Assembly (NCBI GenBank): GCA_031367325.1
Contig: JANLPQ010000101.1
Coordinates: 1-64,000 of the forward strand
Origin: JAAFIP01 sp031367325
Lineage (GTDB): Bacteria > Pseudomonadota > Gammaproteobacteria > Burkholderiales > Burkholderiaceae_C
Direction of reading: 5' to 3'
DNA length: 64,000 nucleotides
In this document: piece by piece, positions 1 to 8,310 of the stretch
How positions within the stretch are numbered: the first letter of the stretch is position 1
Layout of the letters: the number at the start of each line of letters is the position of its first letter
Position numbers and translations under genes: made by a program
Notes under the pieces: generated by a model
Told to the model about the DNA's origin: nothing
Seen by the model: the letters and a program-made list of their open reading frames with translations, nothing else
The model's database searches: none

Positions 1-536
1 TGGAAGGCACGCCGTTTTTAGAATGGCTGCCGCTGCGCACTGTCGAGCTGCAACCCATCACCGCACTGGGCGAGGTGCTGTGCGTGGCGCTGGGCCTGTT
101 AATCCCTTGCCTGCTGGGCTACGCAGCTATCAAAGACACCGGCAAACGCGCCGCAGTGTGGCTGCTGGTGTGCAGCCTGGCCGTGCTGGCCAGCAGCTTG
201 TCTGCCGCGCTAAGCTATGGGCCCGACAACGCGTGGGAATGGCTGTCGCGCCCCGTGCAATGGGGCCTGATGGTTGGCGGTGCTCTGGCCGCTGCGTGCG
301 TGCTGCTGCGCCCACGCGCGGCGTTGGCGCTGCTGCTGCTGGCGCTGGTGTGGCAGCTAAGCTTGGTCAACACAATACCCAGCACGCCGTATTTTGCGCA
401 AACCTTGCAAGATTGGGAACAAGGCCGGTTTATCCGCTTTCATGGCGTGGCGCAGTGGATAGGCTGGGCCTGGCCGTACGCGGCGCTGTGGGTGGCGGTT
501 CGGCGGCTGTCGCAGCGGGATGTTGATACGCTGTAA
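1..536 (+). CDS. VanZ-like integral membrane protein, C-terminal part (5' end outside window)
   Basis: The open frame enters from the left edge (first full codon at base 3) and ends at TAA 534-536, so only about 177 C-terminal residues are visible. It has four or so hydrophobic segments (for example VLCVALGLLIPCLLGYAAI, AAVWLLVCSLAVLASSL, ALALLLLALVWQLSLV) and ends with an RFHGVAQWIGWAWPYAALW stretch. That ending resembles the tail of VanZ-family membrane proteins in Comamonadaceae, where they take part in envelope or teicoplanin-type phenotypes of unclear mechanism. No catalytic motif is visible. The ATG at 75 is internal, because the frame is open and protein-like upstream of it. The VanZ name is a memory-based guess; 'membrane protein' is safe. 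Confidence 0.55.
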   Translation, partial: EGTPFLEWLPLRTVELQPITALGEVLCVALGLLIPCLLGYAAIKDTGKRAAVWLLVCSLAVLASSLSAALSYGPDNAWEWLSRPVQWGLMVGGALAAACVLLRPRAALALLLLALVWQLSLVNTIPSTPYFAQTLQDWEQGRFIRFHGVAQWIGWAWPYAALWVAVRRLSQRDVDTL

Positions 537-666
537 CGCAAAGACACGTTCAGACAAGTCGCCATCGCCCGGCAACTAGTGCGGTTGCATTGACAGACTA
601 AGGCTTACATCTTGGCAATCCCCGCGCGGCGGTCGCTTTAAGCCCCAAGGCGATAAAATCAAATCT

Positions 667-1044
667 ATGTCATCTACCCCACGCACTCCTGCCGCTGCCA
701 GCGCAGCGCCCCCCACCGACAGCTACTTCCAACGCCACATCTTTTTTTGTACCAACAAAAGAGACGATGGCCGCGCGTCGTGCGGCGACCACCACGCTGA
801 CAAAGCCGCCAAACATTGCAAAAATGCCGTTAAAGCCGCAGGCATCAGCGGCCCAGGCAAAGTGCGCGTCAACCAAGCCGGCTGCCTAGACCGCTGCGAC
901 GCCGGCCCCGTGTGCGTGGTGTACCCCGACGCCGTGTGGTACACCTATGTCGACAATGATGATATTGACGAGATCGTGCAGTCGCACCTGAAAGACGGCG
1001 TCATCGTCGAGCGCCTGCGCACGCCAGCGTATTTGGGGTCTTAG
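667..1044 (+). CDS. (2Fe-2S) ferredoxin domain protein, thioredoxin-like fold
   Basis: A 125-residue protein of the small cytoplasmic 2Fe-2S ferredoxin family with a thioredoxin-like fold, related to the NuoE C-terminal domain and to CbiX-associated ferredoxins. After a low-complexity Ala/Pro/Thr start (residues 1-18) it shows the family pattern YFQRHIFFCTN, then cysteines at 28, 39, 51, 73, 77 and 83 with the CLDRCDAGPVC cluster that would hold the iron-sulfur centre. The length is normal. The next gene, an alpha/beta hydrolase, is on the same strand 151 bases downstream; this ferredoxin-hydrolase-carboxypeptidase order fits Comamonadaceae synteny as I remember it. The electron partner cannot be told from the sequence. 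Confidence 0.9.
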   Translation: MSSTPRTPAAASAAPPTDSYFQRHIFFCTNKRDDGRASCGDHHADKAAKHCKNAVKAAGISGPGKVRVNQAGCLDRCDAGPVCVVYPDAVWYTYVDNDDIDEIVQSHLKDGVIVERLRTPAYLGS

Positions 1045-1068
1045 CTGTTTAGCACCGCCAGTATCTTG

Positions 1069-1105
1069 CTAGACGGGTGCTTTGGGCACGTTTTAGCCCG
1101 TCTAG
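1069..1105. terminator. Stem-loop after the ferredoxin gene
   Basis: CTAGACGGG (1069-1077) pairs perfectly with CCCGTCTAG (1097-1105) around a 19-base loop, 25 bases after the ferredoxin stop. There is no T-tract after the stem, so it is a weak candidate terminator. The right arm runs into the dispersed repeat copy that follows and may simply belong to it. Confidence 0.35.
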
Positions 1106-1144
1106 GCCGTATATACTGCTCAAGCAGCTATGCAATTAGTAGCT
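1091..1144 (+). repeat. Dispersed palindromic repeat, copy 1
   Basis: Core CTGCTCAAGCAGCTAT at 1116-1131 in the ferredoxin-hydrolase gap, with the 'TAGGCCGTA' type flank on its left (the flank containing a GGCC/CGTA block). Same family as the 16 other copies listed in this window. Confidence 0.85.
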
Positions 1145-1195
1145 TATTCGATACTATGCGCAAAGTAACTTTGATGCATCACCCGCTGCCAACCC

Positions 1196-1846
1196 ATGAA
1201 TGCACACACTGAAATACTGCAACTAACAGGAAGCGCAGGCGTTATAGAAGCCTTGCGTGACCAGCCTGATGCAGACACCACTCCACGCGGCGTGGCTGTC
1301 ATTACGCACCCGCACCCGCTGTTTGGCGGCACGATGGACAACAAGGTGGTGCAAACTTTGGCGCGCGCTTGCCTACAGGCGGGCTGGACGGCGGTGCGGT
1401 TTAATTTTCGCGGTGTGGGCGGCAGCAGCGGCGTATACGACGAGGGCCGTGCTGAGGCAGACGACTTGCGCCAAGTGATAGAGCAAACCAGCACCGAAGG
1501 TACGCCGCTGTGTTTGGCTGGGTTTTCGTTTGGTACGTTTGTGGCGTCACAGGTTATTGCTTTTGCCGCGCAACGCAATGCGTTAGAAAAAATTATTTTT
1601 GTCGGCACGGCAGCGTCGCGCTTTAGCGTGGTGCCGATTGCGCCTGCGCTGCACGAGCGCACTCTGGTGGTTCACGGGGAGCAAGACGACACCGTGCCGC
1701 TGGCCAGCGTGATGGACTGGGCGCGGCCCCAGCAACTGCCTGTTACTGTCGTGCCCGGGGGCGGGCATTTTTTTCATGGACAATTGCTACTTCTGAAATA
1801 TTTAGCGCTGCGACATGTGATGGCGCAGCCGGTGGCAGATGTTTAA
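1196..1846 (+). CDS. Alpha/beta hydrolase (dienelactone-hydrolase-like esterase)
   Basis: A 216-residue cytoplasmic alpha/beta-hydrolase of the short, lidless type annotated as 'alpha/beta hydrolase' or KANL3/Tex30-like. The oxyanion HPHPLFGGTMDNK segment (38-50) precedes the nucleophile elbow GFSFG (Ser111). A likely acid is Asp164/165 in HGEQDDTVPL, and the catalytic His191 sits in GGGHFFHG. All triad members are present in the right order, so it should be active; the substrate is unknown. The start ATG at 1196 matches the family's usual N-terminus although no strong Shine-Dalgarno is seen. It stands alone between a ferredoxin gene and a D,D-carboxypeptidase gene. Confidence 0.85.
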   Translation: MNAHTEILQLTGSAGVIEALRDQPDADTTPRGVAVITHPHPLFGGTMDNKVVQTLARACLQAGWTAVRFNFRGVGGSSGVYDEGRAEADDLRQVIEQTSTEGTPLCLAGFSFGTFVASQVIAFAAQRNALEKIIFVGTAASRFSVVPIAPALHERTLVVHGEQDDTVPLASVMDWARPQQLPVTVVPGGGHFFHGQLLLLKYLALRHVMAQPVADV

Positions 1847-2011
1847 GGGCGGGTAAGTCGGCGCCGCCGCTTTAACGGTATGTCGCGATGTAAGTTTTGT
1901 GTGGCGCTTTGTTTGCAGTATGCAATGTGCAGCGCGTTGTGCACAGTGCAAGTTATCGCAGCATCCATACCGTAGCGTAAACCAGTTTTTCTAATTTATA
2001 AATCGATCACT

Positions 2012-3271
2012 ATGCAATTTTTATCTTCCGCATGCCAGTCGCGTCTATGCACCGTAGGCTTGGCACTGGCATTGACTGCCCTGTCGGCCACAGCACAAAA
2101 AGCCACAGCCCCCGCAGCGGCTACTGCCGCTAAACCTGCTGCAGCCGCGAGCGCTGCCAGTACAGCGGCACCCAACACCACCCTGCCCCAGCCGCCCGAG
2201 ATAGCCGCACGCGCTTATTTGCTGGTCGATTTATCGTCAGGCCAAACCTTGGCTGCCAAAGACGCAGACAGCCCGGTAGAGCCCGCCTCGCTGACCAAGC
2301 TGATGACCGCGTATCTGGTGTTTGATGCGCTGCGTGCCAAAAAAATTGACCTGAAACAAACCATGGCAGTCAGCGAACGCGCTTGGAAGATGCCCGGTTC
2401 ACGCATGTTTATCGACCCCAAAATGAAGGTGCCTGTAGAAGACCTGATCAAGGGCATGATCGTGCAGTCGGGCAACGACGCCACCATGGCACTGGCCGAA
2501 GGCGTGGGCGGCACTGCAGAGCGGTTTGTGCAGCTGATGAACGAGCAAGCCAAAGCCATGGGCCTGACCAAAACCAGCTACAAAAACCCCGAAGGTTTGA
2601 CCGAGCCGGGCCACACCACCACCGCGCGCGACCTTGCCGTGCTGTCCACGCGCATCATGCGCGAGTTTCCGGACTACACGCCGTTTTATGCGATTAAAAA
2701 ATACCGCATGGAAGGCACGCCCGTGGCCAACGACACCAACCGCAACTTGCTGTTGTTTCGTGACCCGACCGTGGACGGTTTAAAAACCGGCCACACCGAA
2801 GCCGCAGGTTACTGCCTGATCGCCACCGCCAAGCGCGACGTACCCAATGTAGGCCCGCGCCGCCTGCTCAGCATCGTACTGGGCACCGCCAGCGAGAATG
2901 CGCGCGCCAACGAAAGCCAAAAATTGCTCAACTGGGGCTACACCGCGTTCGATGCGGTCAAGCTGTTTGACGCAGGCCAAGCCGCCGCTACGCCCAAAGT
3001 GTGGAAGGGCCAAGCATCGCTAGCCAAGCTGGGCAGCACCACGCCGCTGATCGTGGCTGTGCCAGCAGGCAGCGCGAGCAAAATCACCACCCAAATCGAG
3101 CGCCCCGAGCCCTTGGTAGCCCCTATCAAGCTAGGCCAGCGCGTAGGCACCCTGAAGGTCAGCGTGGCAGGGCAACCGTTTGCTGAATTGCCGCTGGTGG
3201 CGCTGGAAGCTGTAGACCAAGCGGGTTGGTTTGGCCGCACTTGGGATGCTATGCGGTTGTGGATTCAGTAG
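2012..3271 (+). CDS. dacA: Serine-type D-alanyl-D-alanine carboxypeptidase (PBP5/6 family)
   Basis: A periplasmic low-molecular-weight penicillin-binding protein that trims the terminal D-Ala from peptidoglycan pentapeptides. It has a signal peptide (1-29, ending ALSATAQ), then an unusual Ala/Pro/Thr-rich linker (30-58). The peptidase S11 domain follows with SLTK (Ser93, Lys96), SGN (153-155) and KTG (258-260), all intact. A PBP5 C-terminal beta domain comes next, and the last residues (AGWFGRTWDAMRLWIQ) form an amphipathic helix expected to anchor it to the inner membrane. At 419 residues it is slightly longer than E. coli DacA because of the linker. The letter A versus C is not resolvable here. 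Repeat DNA starts 8 bases after the stop codon. Confidence 0.93.
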   Translation: MQFLSSACQSRLCTVGLALALTALSATAQKATAPAAATAAKPAAAASAASTAAPNTTLPQPPEIAARAYLLVDLSSGQTLAAKDADSPVEPASLTKLMTAYLVFDALRAKKIDLKQTMAVSERAWKMPGSRMFIDPKMKVPVEDLIKGMIVQSGNDATMALAEGVGGTAERFVQLMNEQAKAMGLTKTSYKNPEGLTEPGHTTTARDLAVLSTRIMREFPDYTPFYAIKKYRMEGTPVANDTNRNLLLFRDPTVDGLKTGHTEAAGYCLIATAKRDVPNVGPRRLLSIVLGTASENARANESQKLLNWGYTAFDAVKLFDAGQAAATPKVWKGQASLAKLGSTTPLIVAVPAGSASKITTQIERPEPLVAPIKLGQRVGTLKVSVAGQPFAELPLVALEAVDQAGWFGRTWDAMRLWIQ

Positions 3272-3278
3272 AGCTGTA

Positions 3279-3340
3279 CGCTATTGATTGCATAGCTGGT
3301 TGAGCAGGTTTTACTTGGGTTAATGGCCTGTTTTGTTATT
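3279..3340 (-). repeat. Dispersed palindromic repeat, copy 2 (joined to the large palindromic element)
   Basis: Minus-strand copy with the CTCAACCAG core variant (3292-3307) and the 'TTACTTGGGTTA..GGCCTGTTTTG' type flank. Homology to the copy near 9.0 kb continues without a break from here into the large palindromic element at 3391-3600, so the two form one composite unit of about 330 bp. Confidence 0.85.
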
Positions 3341-3390
3341 GAAAATGACGTTTGAAGTGTGTTTTAGGGTGTTTTTTCGCGTTGATTAGG

Positions 3391-3600
3391 TCGTTGTTCC
3401 AGAACGCGACCGGCTGTGGCCTAGGCCTTTTGCCACCCGACACCACGGGCCTTCGGCAAGCATCTCCAGTACTCAAAATGGGGGAAATTTAGAAACTCGC
3501 GCAAGCGCTCAAACATCTAAATTTCTGATCCCCATTTTTCCGTGCTTCGAGCCCGTGGCTCAACGGGTGGCAAAAGGCCTAGGCCACAGCCGGTCGTTTA
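3391..3600 (-). repeat. Large palindromic element, copy A (MITE- or structured-RNA-like)
   Basis: Two perfect 31-base inverted arms (3408-3438 and 3565-3595) enclose a 126-base centre. The centre holds a nested stem AAATTTAGA...TCTAAATTT around CTCGCGCAAGCGCTC. A homologous copy in opposite orientation lies at 8708-8925, sharing the flanking CGTTGTTC.AGAACGCG block and the central GATCAGAAATTTAGATGTTT block. It contains no ORF. It fills most of the gene-free stretch 3272-3860. Confidence 0.85.
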
Positions 3601-3738
3601 TGCAGGGCTGGAGTTTCGCGCTGTGATGGTCGCAATTGATTGATTCAGTACTTGGTTGGGATCGCTACCCATCTGCCAGCGACCACGCCAGTGGAGCGCA
3701 GCAACGTTCGGTGTGCCTATGACAAACAATAAAGGGCC

Positions 3739-3851
3739 GCAGGTCCGTTTGGCATGGGCATGCCGTGCGGTGCTGTGTGACCGCGAGGTACTAGGGCATT
3801 AAACGCCCAACGACCCGTACAGTGCTGCGTGACCTGCGAAGTACCAGGGCA
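3739..3851 (+). repeat. Short direct repeats in the carboxypeptidase-ampG gap
   Basis: Two similar units of about 32 bp follow each other at 3767-3798 and 3819-3851 (shared pattern GTGCTGYGTGACC.GCGARGTAC.AGGGCA). Just before them the 20-mer GCAGGTCCGTTTGGCATGGG (3739-3758) recurs with one mismatch at 39494-39513. The rest of 3600-3860 shows no gene. Confidence 0.6.
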
Positions 3852-3860
3852 GCTGTGCCG

Positions 3861-5189
3861 CTACAACCTAGGCTGCGCCCGCGCCGCCAGCAGCACCAAC
3901 GCTATGGACGGGATTCCCAGTAGCGCCGTGGCAATAAAAAAGTTAGGGTAACCAAAGGCATTGACAAATTCGCCAGAAAAGCCCGCCACAAACTTGGGTA
4001 ACAACAACATCATTGACGTGAACAGCGCGTACTGCGTGGCCGAGTATTGAATGTTCGTCAGGCTAGATAAATACGCAATAAAGGCAGCCGACGCAATGCC
4101 GCCAGCCAAGTTGTCTGCCGAGATCACCCACACCAGCGCCTGCACATCGTGCCCGCGTGTGCCCAGCCAGGCGAACAGTAAATTGCTGGCCGCCGATAGC
4201 ACCGCGCCCAGCGCCAGCACGCGCATTACGCCCAGGCGCATCGACATCACACCGCCAATAAACGCGCCCAGTAATGTCATTACCACGCCGTACACCTTGG
4301 TAATGTTGGCCACCTCGTCTTTGGTGTAGCCCATGTCCACATAAAACGGGTTGGCCATGATGCCCATCACTACATCGCTGATGCGGTAGATAGCGATCAA
4401 GGCGAGGATCAACACGGCTTGTAGCTGGTAGCGGCTGAAAAAGTCGGTAAACGGTTCGATCAAGGCTGTTTCCAGCCACTGCGCTACGTTCTTAGTAGGT
4501 GCCAAGTCGCGCCCTGCAGGCTCGGCGGTAAACAGCACGGTAAGCACCCCTACCAGCATGCTGGCGGCCATGACCAAATAGGCTACTTGCCACGCGCCGT
4601 GCTGGTAGCTGGCGGCATCTGACACCTCGGCACGGGCAGCGATTTTGAGCACGCCTGCTCCCGCCCAGATCATGGCGATGCGGTAGCCGGTTTAGTAGGC
4701 TGCTGCCAATGCAGGCTGGCGTTGCATGTCGGCGCTCTCGATGCGAAAGGCGTCTAGCGCAATGTCTTGCGTGGCCGAGGCAAACGCTACGGCCAGCGCG
4801 CACCACACTACCGGCATCAGCGATACTTTGGGGTCATTCATGGCCATGCCGATTAATGCGGCGATGATGGCCAGCTGCGACAGCAGCAACCAGCTGCGCC
4901 TGCGCCCGAGTACGCGCGTGAGCACCGGGATAGGCATGCGGTCTACCAGCGGCGCCCAGCACCATTTAAAACCATAGGCCAGGCCGATCCAGCTGAGGTA
5001 GCCAATCGTGGCGCGGTTAATGCCTGCCTCGCGCAGCCAAAAGCTCAGCGTGCCCAGTACCAGTAACAGCGGCAAACCGGCAGAGAACCCCAGGCTGAGC
5101 ATGCGCAGCGTGGGCGCTTCGGTGTAGACCTTCAGCGTTTGCAGCCACGTGAGTTTGGCGGGTGGGGCGGATGAGGTGGGTGCGTCCAT
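3861..5189 (-). pseudogene. ampG: AmpG-family muropeptide permease with in-frame ochre stop
   Basis: The reading frame from ATG 5189 to the stop at 3861 encodes an MFS permease of the AmpG type, which imports anhydro-muropeptides for cell-wall recycling. It begins WLQTLKVYTEAPTLRMLSLG and has the family motif ALDAFRIESAD. After 165 residues a TAA (4692-4694, minus strand) interrupts LAAAY-TGYRIAMIWAG. Family members have glutamine at this place, so a single CAA-to-TAA change explains it. The frame stays intact for a further 276 codons with clear transmembrane helices. Without readthrough only about four helices would be made. Restart at the internal ATG 4673 would give a 270-residue C-terminal half, which is unlikely to work alone. 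It could be a recent null allele, a sequencing error or a suppressed stop. waaF lies 71 bases upstream in the same direction. Confidence 0.85.
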
Positions 5190-5260
5190 CGGGTTGGCGG
5201 GTGGTGAACTGGTGGTCAGATTGTCTTGTTGAGGGTTCTAACTAGGAATGCTAGCTAGGC

Positions 5261-6289
5261 TTAAGCCTGCATCATAGCGATGCGGCAACTGGCTAACACC
5301 ATCTGGGGTGTGATGTCGTTTAAACAGCGCGTGTGGCCTAGCGGGCATTCGCGCTCAAAGCACGGCGCGCAGTCTAGCGGCGGCTGGTAGGTAGCATCAT
5401 TTTTTAACCACAAAATTTGCGCAGCGCTGGACAGCGGCGGCGTGTGCAGTGGGCTGCTAGAACCGAAGATGGCCACTTGCGGCACATCAAGCGCAGCAGC
5501 CACATGCATCAAACCTGAATCGTTAGTCACTATTAATTTGCTAGCTGCTTGAGCAGTAATTGCTTGGGTTAACGACGTTTTTCCTGCTAAATTGCTGCAT
5601 TGCAACGGGGCTAGTGCGGCAATCTCGTCACACAGCGCCGCGTCTTTGCCAGAACCAAATAGCAGCACCGGCATGTCTAACAGTTTGGCAAGTTCAGCAA
5701 AATGTGCTGCAGGCCAGCGTTTGGCTGGGCCATACTCTGCACCGGGTACAAAGATGGCGTACTGGCCGCGCTGCAGGCCAAGAGTTTGCAAGGTAGCAGC
5801 TACCTCGGTGTCATTAATATGAAGCTGCGGGCGGTCATGCTGCACATCTACATCGCCGCTCAGCGCTGAGTAAAAAGCCACCATCGGCGGGCGCTTATCT
5901 TTAGGTGGGTTTTTAATGCGGTGCGTGAGGAAACCTACCCGCGCCTCGCCCAAATAACCCACCCGTTTCGGTATGCCTGCCAGCAGCGGCAACAACGCGC
6001 TTTTTAGTGAATTGGGCAGCACGTACGCAGTGTCAAACTGATCTTCTATTTGCTGGGCCAGTGCGCGCCGCGCTTTAAGCTGCAAGCCGCCGTGTGCAAA
6101 CGGAAATTCAATCACTTGCGCTACCTGCGGCATGCAGCGGTACACGGGTGCTACCCACGGCAGCGCGCCCACAGTAATGCGCTCGCCGCGTGCGTGCAGG
6201 CGGCGCAGCAGCGGCTCGGTCATCACGGCATCGCCTATCCACTGGGGCGCGATGATGAGAGAACGGCTAGCGGGCTGCGAGGTGGCCAA
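5261..6289 (-). CDS. waaF: ADP-heptose:LPS heptosyltransferase II
   Basis: A 342-residue GT9-family glycosyltransferase that adds the second L-glycero-D-manno-heptose to the LPS inner core on the cytoplasmic face of the inner membrane. It has the N-terminal IIAPQWIGDAVMTEPLLRRL acceptor motif, a central PGAEYGPAKRWP segment, and the donor-site signature VTNDSGLMHVAAALDVPQVAIFGSSSP. Length is normal and the gene looks intact. The DNA coding for the segment just before VTNDSGLMH (about residues 239-254) matches the window's dispersed repeat, although the protein aligns with other WaaF sequences without a gap. It lies between the broken ampG and the zinc-finger gene, all on the minus strand. Confidence 0.95.
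   Translation of the reverse strand: MATSQPASRSLIIAPQWIGDAVMTEPLLRRLHARGERITVGALPWVAPVYRCMPQVAQVIEFPFAHGGLQLKARRALAQQIEDQFDTAYVLPNSLKSALLPLLAGIPKRVGYLGEARVGFLTHRIKNPPKDKRPPMVAFYSALSGDVDVQHDRPQLHINDTEVAATLQTLGLQRGQYAIFVPGAEYGPAKRWPAAHFAELAKLLDMPVLLFGSGKDAALCDEIAALAPLQCSNLAGKTSLTQAITAQAASKLIVTNDSGLMHVAAALDVPQVAIFGSSSPLHTPPLSSAAQILWLKNDATYQPPLDCAPCFERECPLGHTRCLNDITPQMVLASCRIAMMQA
5528..5573 (-). repeat. Dispersed repeat-like sequence, copy 3, inside waaF
   Basis: CTAGCTGCTTGAGCAG at 5541-5556 with ATTAATTTG on one side and TTGGGTTAA on the other is a good match to the repeat consensus. It lies within a conserved, ungapped part of waaF, unlike the other intragenic copies, which appear as added peptides. 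Confidence 0.65.
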
Positions 6290-6336
6290 AGCGGGTGGTG
6301 TTTAAAGGTGCGGGGCTGCCGTTGTATAACGTGGCT

Positions 6337-6537
6337 TTAATGGTGGCCCGCTAGGTGCTCGCCCGCTTTCAGCGTGTACTGTGTGCCGCAGTATGGGCAC
6401 TTCACTATGGCGTTATTAGCCAGGTCCAAAAACACGCGGGGGTGCGAGTTCCACAGCTCCATGCCGGCCAGCTTGTTAGGGCAAAACACGCCGCCTTGCG
6501 GGTTCAGGTCGGTGGCTTTGAGTTCGATGGTTTTCAT
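6337..6537 (-). CDS. Small zinc-finger domain protein (NDUFS6/YheN-like)
   Basis: A 66-residue protein of the 'zinc-finger domain-containing' family related to the mitochondrial complex I subunit NDUFS6. It has C-x(9)-H...CPYCGTQY: one Cys in GVFCPNK, His in NSHPRVFL, then the CPYCG pair, suitable for one zinc. The start is ATG 6537, preceded by GAAGGA six bases upstream; a TTG four codons further upstream is part of that ribosome-binding site and was rejected. It lies between waaF and ilvE on the same strand, as is usual for Comamonadaceae. Role unknown. Confidence 0.88.
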   Translation of the reverse strand: MKTIELKATDLNPQGGVFCPNKLAGMELWNSHPRVFLDLANNAIVKCPYCGTQYTLKAGEHLAGHH

Positions 6538-6603
6538 GGGTTCCTTCAATCAGTTGAGGACAAAGCAACGATACGCTGTTCGTTGGTCTGTCCCGCAAGG
6601 TGG

Positions 6604-7548
6604 TTATATTTTGCTCAACCAGCTAGCGTACTTGGCGTTGCGACCGTTCACAATATCAAAAAATGCAGCTTGAATTTTCTCGGTGATGGGCCCGCGCGAA
6701 CCACTGCCGATCTCGATGCGGTCTAGCTCGCGAATCGGCGTGACTTCTGCCGCAGTACCACTGAAGAAGGCTTCGTCGGCAATGTAGATTTCATCGCGAG
6801 TGATGGCTTTTTCTTTCAGCTCCAGCCCCAAGTCTTTGCAAATGGCAAAAATCGTATTGCGGGTAATGCCGTTGAGCGCACCGGCGCTAGAGTCTGGCGT
6901 ATAGACCACGCCCTTGCGCACCACAAACACATTCTCGCCTGCGCCCTCAGACACAAAGCCCTGCGGGTCGAGCAGCAGCGCCTCGTCGTAGCCTTCATCG
7001 GTAGCTTCCATGTTGGCCAAGATCGAGTTGGTGTAGTTGCTGACCGCTTTGGCGTGGATCATGGTGATGTTGACATGGTGGCGCGTGAAGCTGGAGGTCT
7101 TTACGCGGATACCGCGTTTTAAACCGTCGTCGCCCAAATACGCGCCCCACGGCCACGCAGCCACCATCAAATGGATGTCGTTGCCTTTGGGCGATACGCC
7201 CAGTTTTTTGTCACCAATCCAGGTCAGCGGGCGAATGTAGCAGCTGGGCAGCTTGTTGGCGCGCACCACGTCAAGCTGGGCTTGCATGACTTCTTCTTTA
7301 GAAAAAGGAATCTTCATGCGCAAAATTTTGGCGCTGTTAAACAAGCGCTCGGTATGCTCTTCCAAGCGGAAGATACCCGTGCTGCCATCAGCCAAGTGGT
7401 AGGCGCGCACGCCTTCAAACGCGCCGCAGCCGTAGTGCAGGGTATGGGTGAGCACATGGATTTTGGCGTTGCGCCATTCGACCATCTGACCGTCCATCCA
7501 AATTTTGCCATCGCGGTCGGACATTGACGTGGGTGCTGGGGCTGCCAT
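6604..7548 (-). CDS. ilvE: Branched-chain amino acid aminotransferase
   Basis: A class IV PLP aminotransferase of 314 residues, catalysing the last step of Ile/Val/Leu synthesis with glutamate as amino donor. It begins DRDGKIWMDGQMVEWRNAKI and has HTLHYGCGAFEGVRAY. The PLP lysine is in HAKAVSNYTNS, and the signature GFVSEGAGENVFVV is followed by SSAGALNGITRNT. The start was set to ATG 7548 because GAAGGA sits seven bases before it; the TTG at 7563 lies inside the Shine-Dalgarno sequence. Length and motifs are normal. The zinc-finger gene follows 66 bases downstream and may be co-transcribed. Confidence 0.95.
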   Translation of the reverse strand: MAAPAPTSMSDRDGKIWMDGQMVEWRNAKIHVLTHTLHYGCGAFEGVRAYHLADGSTGIFRLEEHTERLFNSAKILRMKIPFSKEEVMQAQLDVVRANKLPSCYIRPLTWIGDKKLGVSPKGNDIHLMVAAWPWGAYLGDDGLKRGIRVKTSSFTRHHVNITMIHAKAVSNYTNSILANMEATDEGYDEALLLDPQGFVSEGAGENVFVVRKGVVYTPDSSAGALNGITRNTIFAICKDLGLELKEKAITRDEIYIADEAFFSGTAAEVTPIRELDRIEIGSGSRGPITEKIQAAFFDIVNGRNAKYASWLSKI

Positions 7549-7714
7549 TTGCGGATCCTTCAATCGGGTGAATTTGCTAAAAAACTAGATTTTACGCGGG
7601 CGGGCGCTGGCTTGGGCCGTTGGTGTACTTAACCGTCGCCGCACGCCCACAACATACCCATTACGTTCTCGGCACGCGCTCTAAAAAAAACCTTAAGAAA
7701 TCGGGCCGTAAGCT

Positions 7715-8164
7715 TCAGGCGTTAGCGGGCACGTCGGGCCGCCACAGCACGTAATCGGTCAGCTTGCCACCCACAAACGTGGCCGTCACGTGCGAGCCGC
7801 CGGTGTCGGTCCAGCGGTAAATTTCGGGCTGAGCGCTTTGGGCGATTTGATGAGCGCTTTGCGCGATTTGTGCAAGATCGTCGGGCGTGCTTTGCAGCAA
7901 CCCCAAGCTTTTGGTCATGGCTGTCACATGCAGCAGCGTAACGCCTGGCTTAAGCTTGGCGTTGAGCATCACGGCGCTGGCCACATAGCCTTTGGGCGCA
8001 CTGGCCGCACGCTTGAGCACGGTCATCATGCGGCTAAAGTGCAGCAGCATCCAAAACACAATGCCGCCCACCACCAGTGCCACACCGGGCCAGCCCATGC
8101 GCTGGTACGCCACAGCAATCAACAGCGCGCCGACGGCCCAGAGAAAAGGAGTTTGCAATTTCAT
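7715..8164 (-). CDS. Hypothetical protein with two N-terminal membrane segments
   Basis: A 149-residue protein not recognised to family level. Two hydrophobic helices (about residues 7-25 and 27-43, AVGALLIAVAYQRMGW and VALVVGGIVFWMLLHF) are followed by a soluble C-terminal part of about 100 residues. That part includes a short repeat AQIAQSAHQIAQSAQ and ends in a beta-rich TGGSHVTATFVGGKLTDYVLW stretch. Similar uncharacterised proteins sit upstream of ilvE in related genomes as I recall. It is on the same strand as ilvE, with a 166-base gap that shows no obvious terminator. Confidence 0.75.
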   Translation of the reverse strand: MKLQTPFLWAVGALLIAVAYQRMGWPGVALVVGGIVFWMLLHFSRMMTVLKRAASAPKGYVASAVMLNAKLKPGVTLLHVTAMTKSLGLLQSTPDDLAQIAQSAHQIAQSAQPEIYRWTDTGGSHVTATFVGGKLTDYVLWRPDVPANA

Positions 8165-8229
8165 GGCGATATTGTCGCAGGTGCGAGCTGTGATTTGCTG
8201 TGTGGATTACTTACGGCGTATTTTTAATG

Positions 8230-8283
8230 AAATCGATGTTTTAGGTCGTAGAACCTGCTCAAGCAGCTATTGAATTTGTAGCG
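8230..8283 (+). repeat. Dispersed palindromic repeat, copy 4
   Basis: Core CTGCTCAAGCAGCTAT at 8255-8270, exact match to copies 1 and 14, with the TTTTAGGTCGTAGAA type flank on the left and TGAATTTGTAGCG on the right. Lies just upstream of the hypothetical membrane protein gene. Confidence 0.88.
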
Positions 8284-8310
8284 TTTTGAGGGTTGTGACT
8301 TTCCTAGTGT

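Noticed and set aside
3391..3600. Insertion sequence
   Set aside because: Palindromic arms are present but there is no transposase ORF and the element is about 200 bp; kept as a non-autonomous repeat only.
4671..4673. Separate gene starting at the internal ATG of ampG
   Set aside because: It is collinear with the interrupted permease frame and lacks a ribosome-binding site; better explained as the broken second half.
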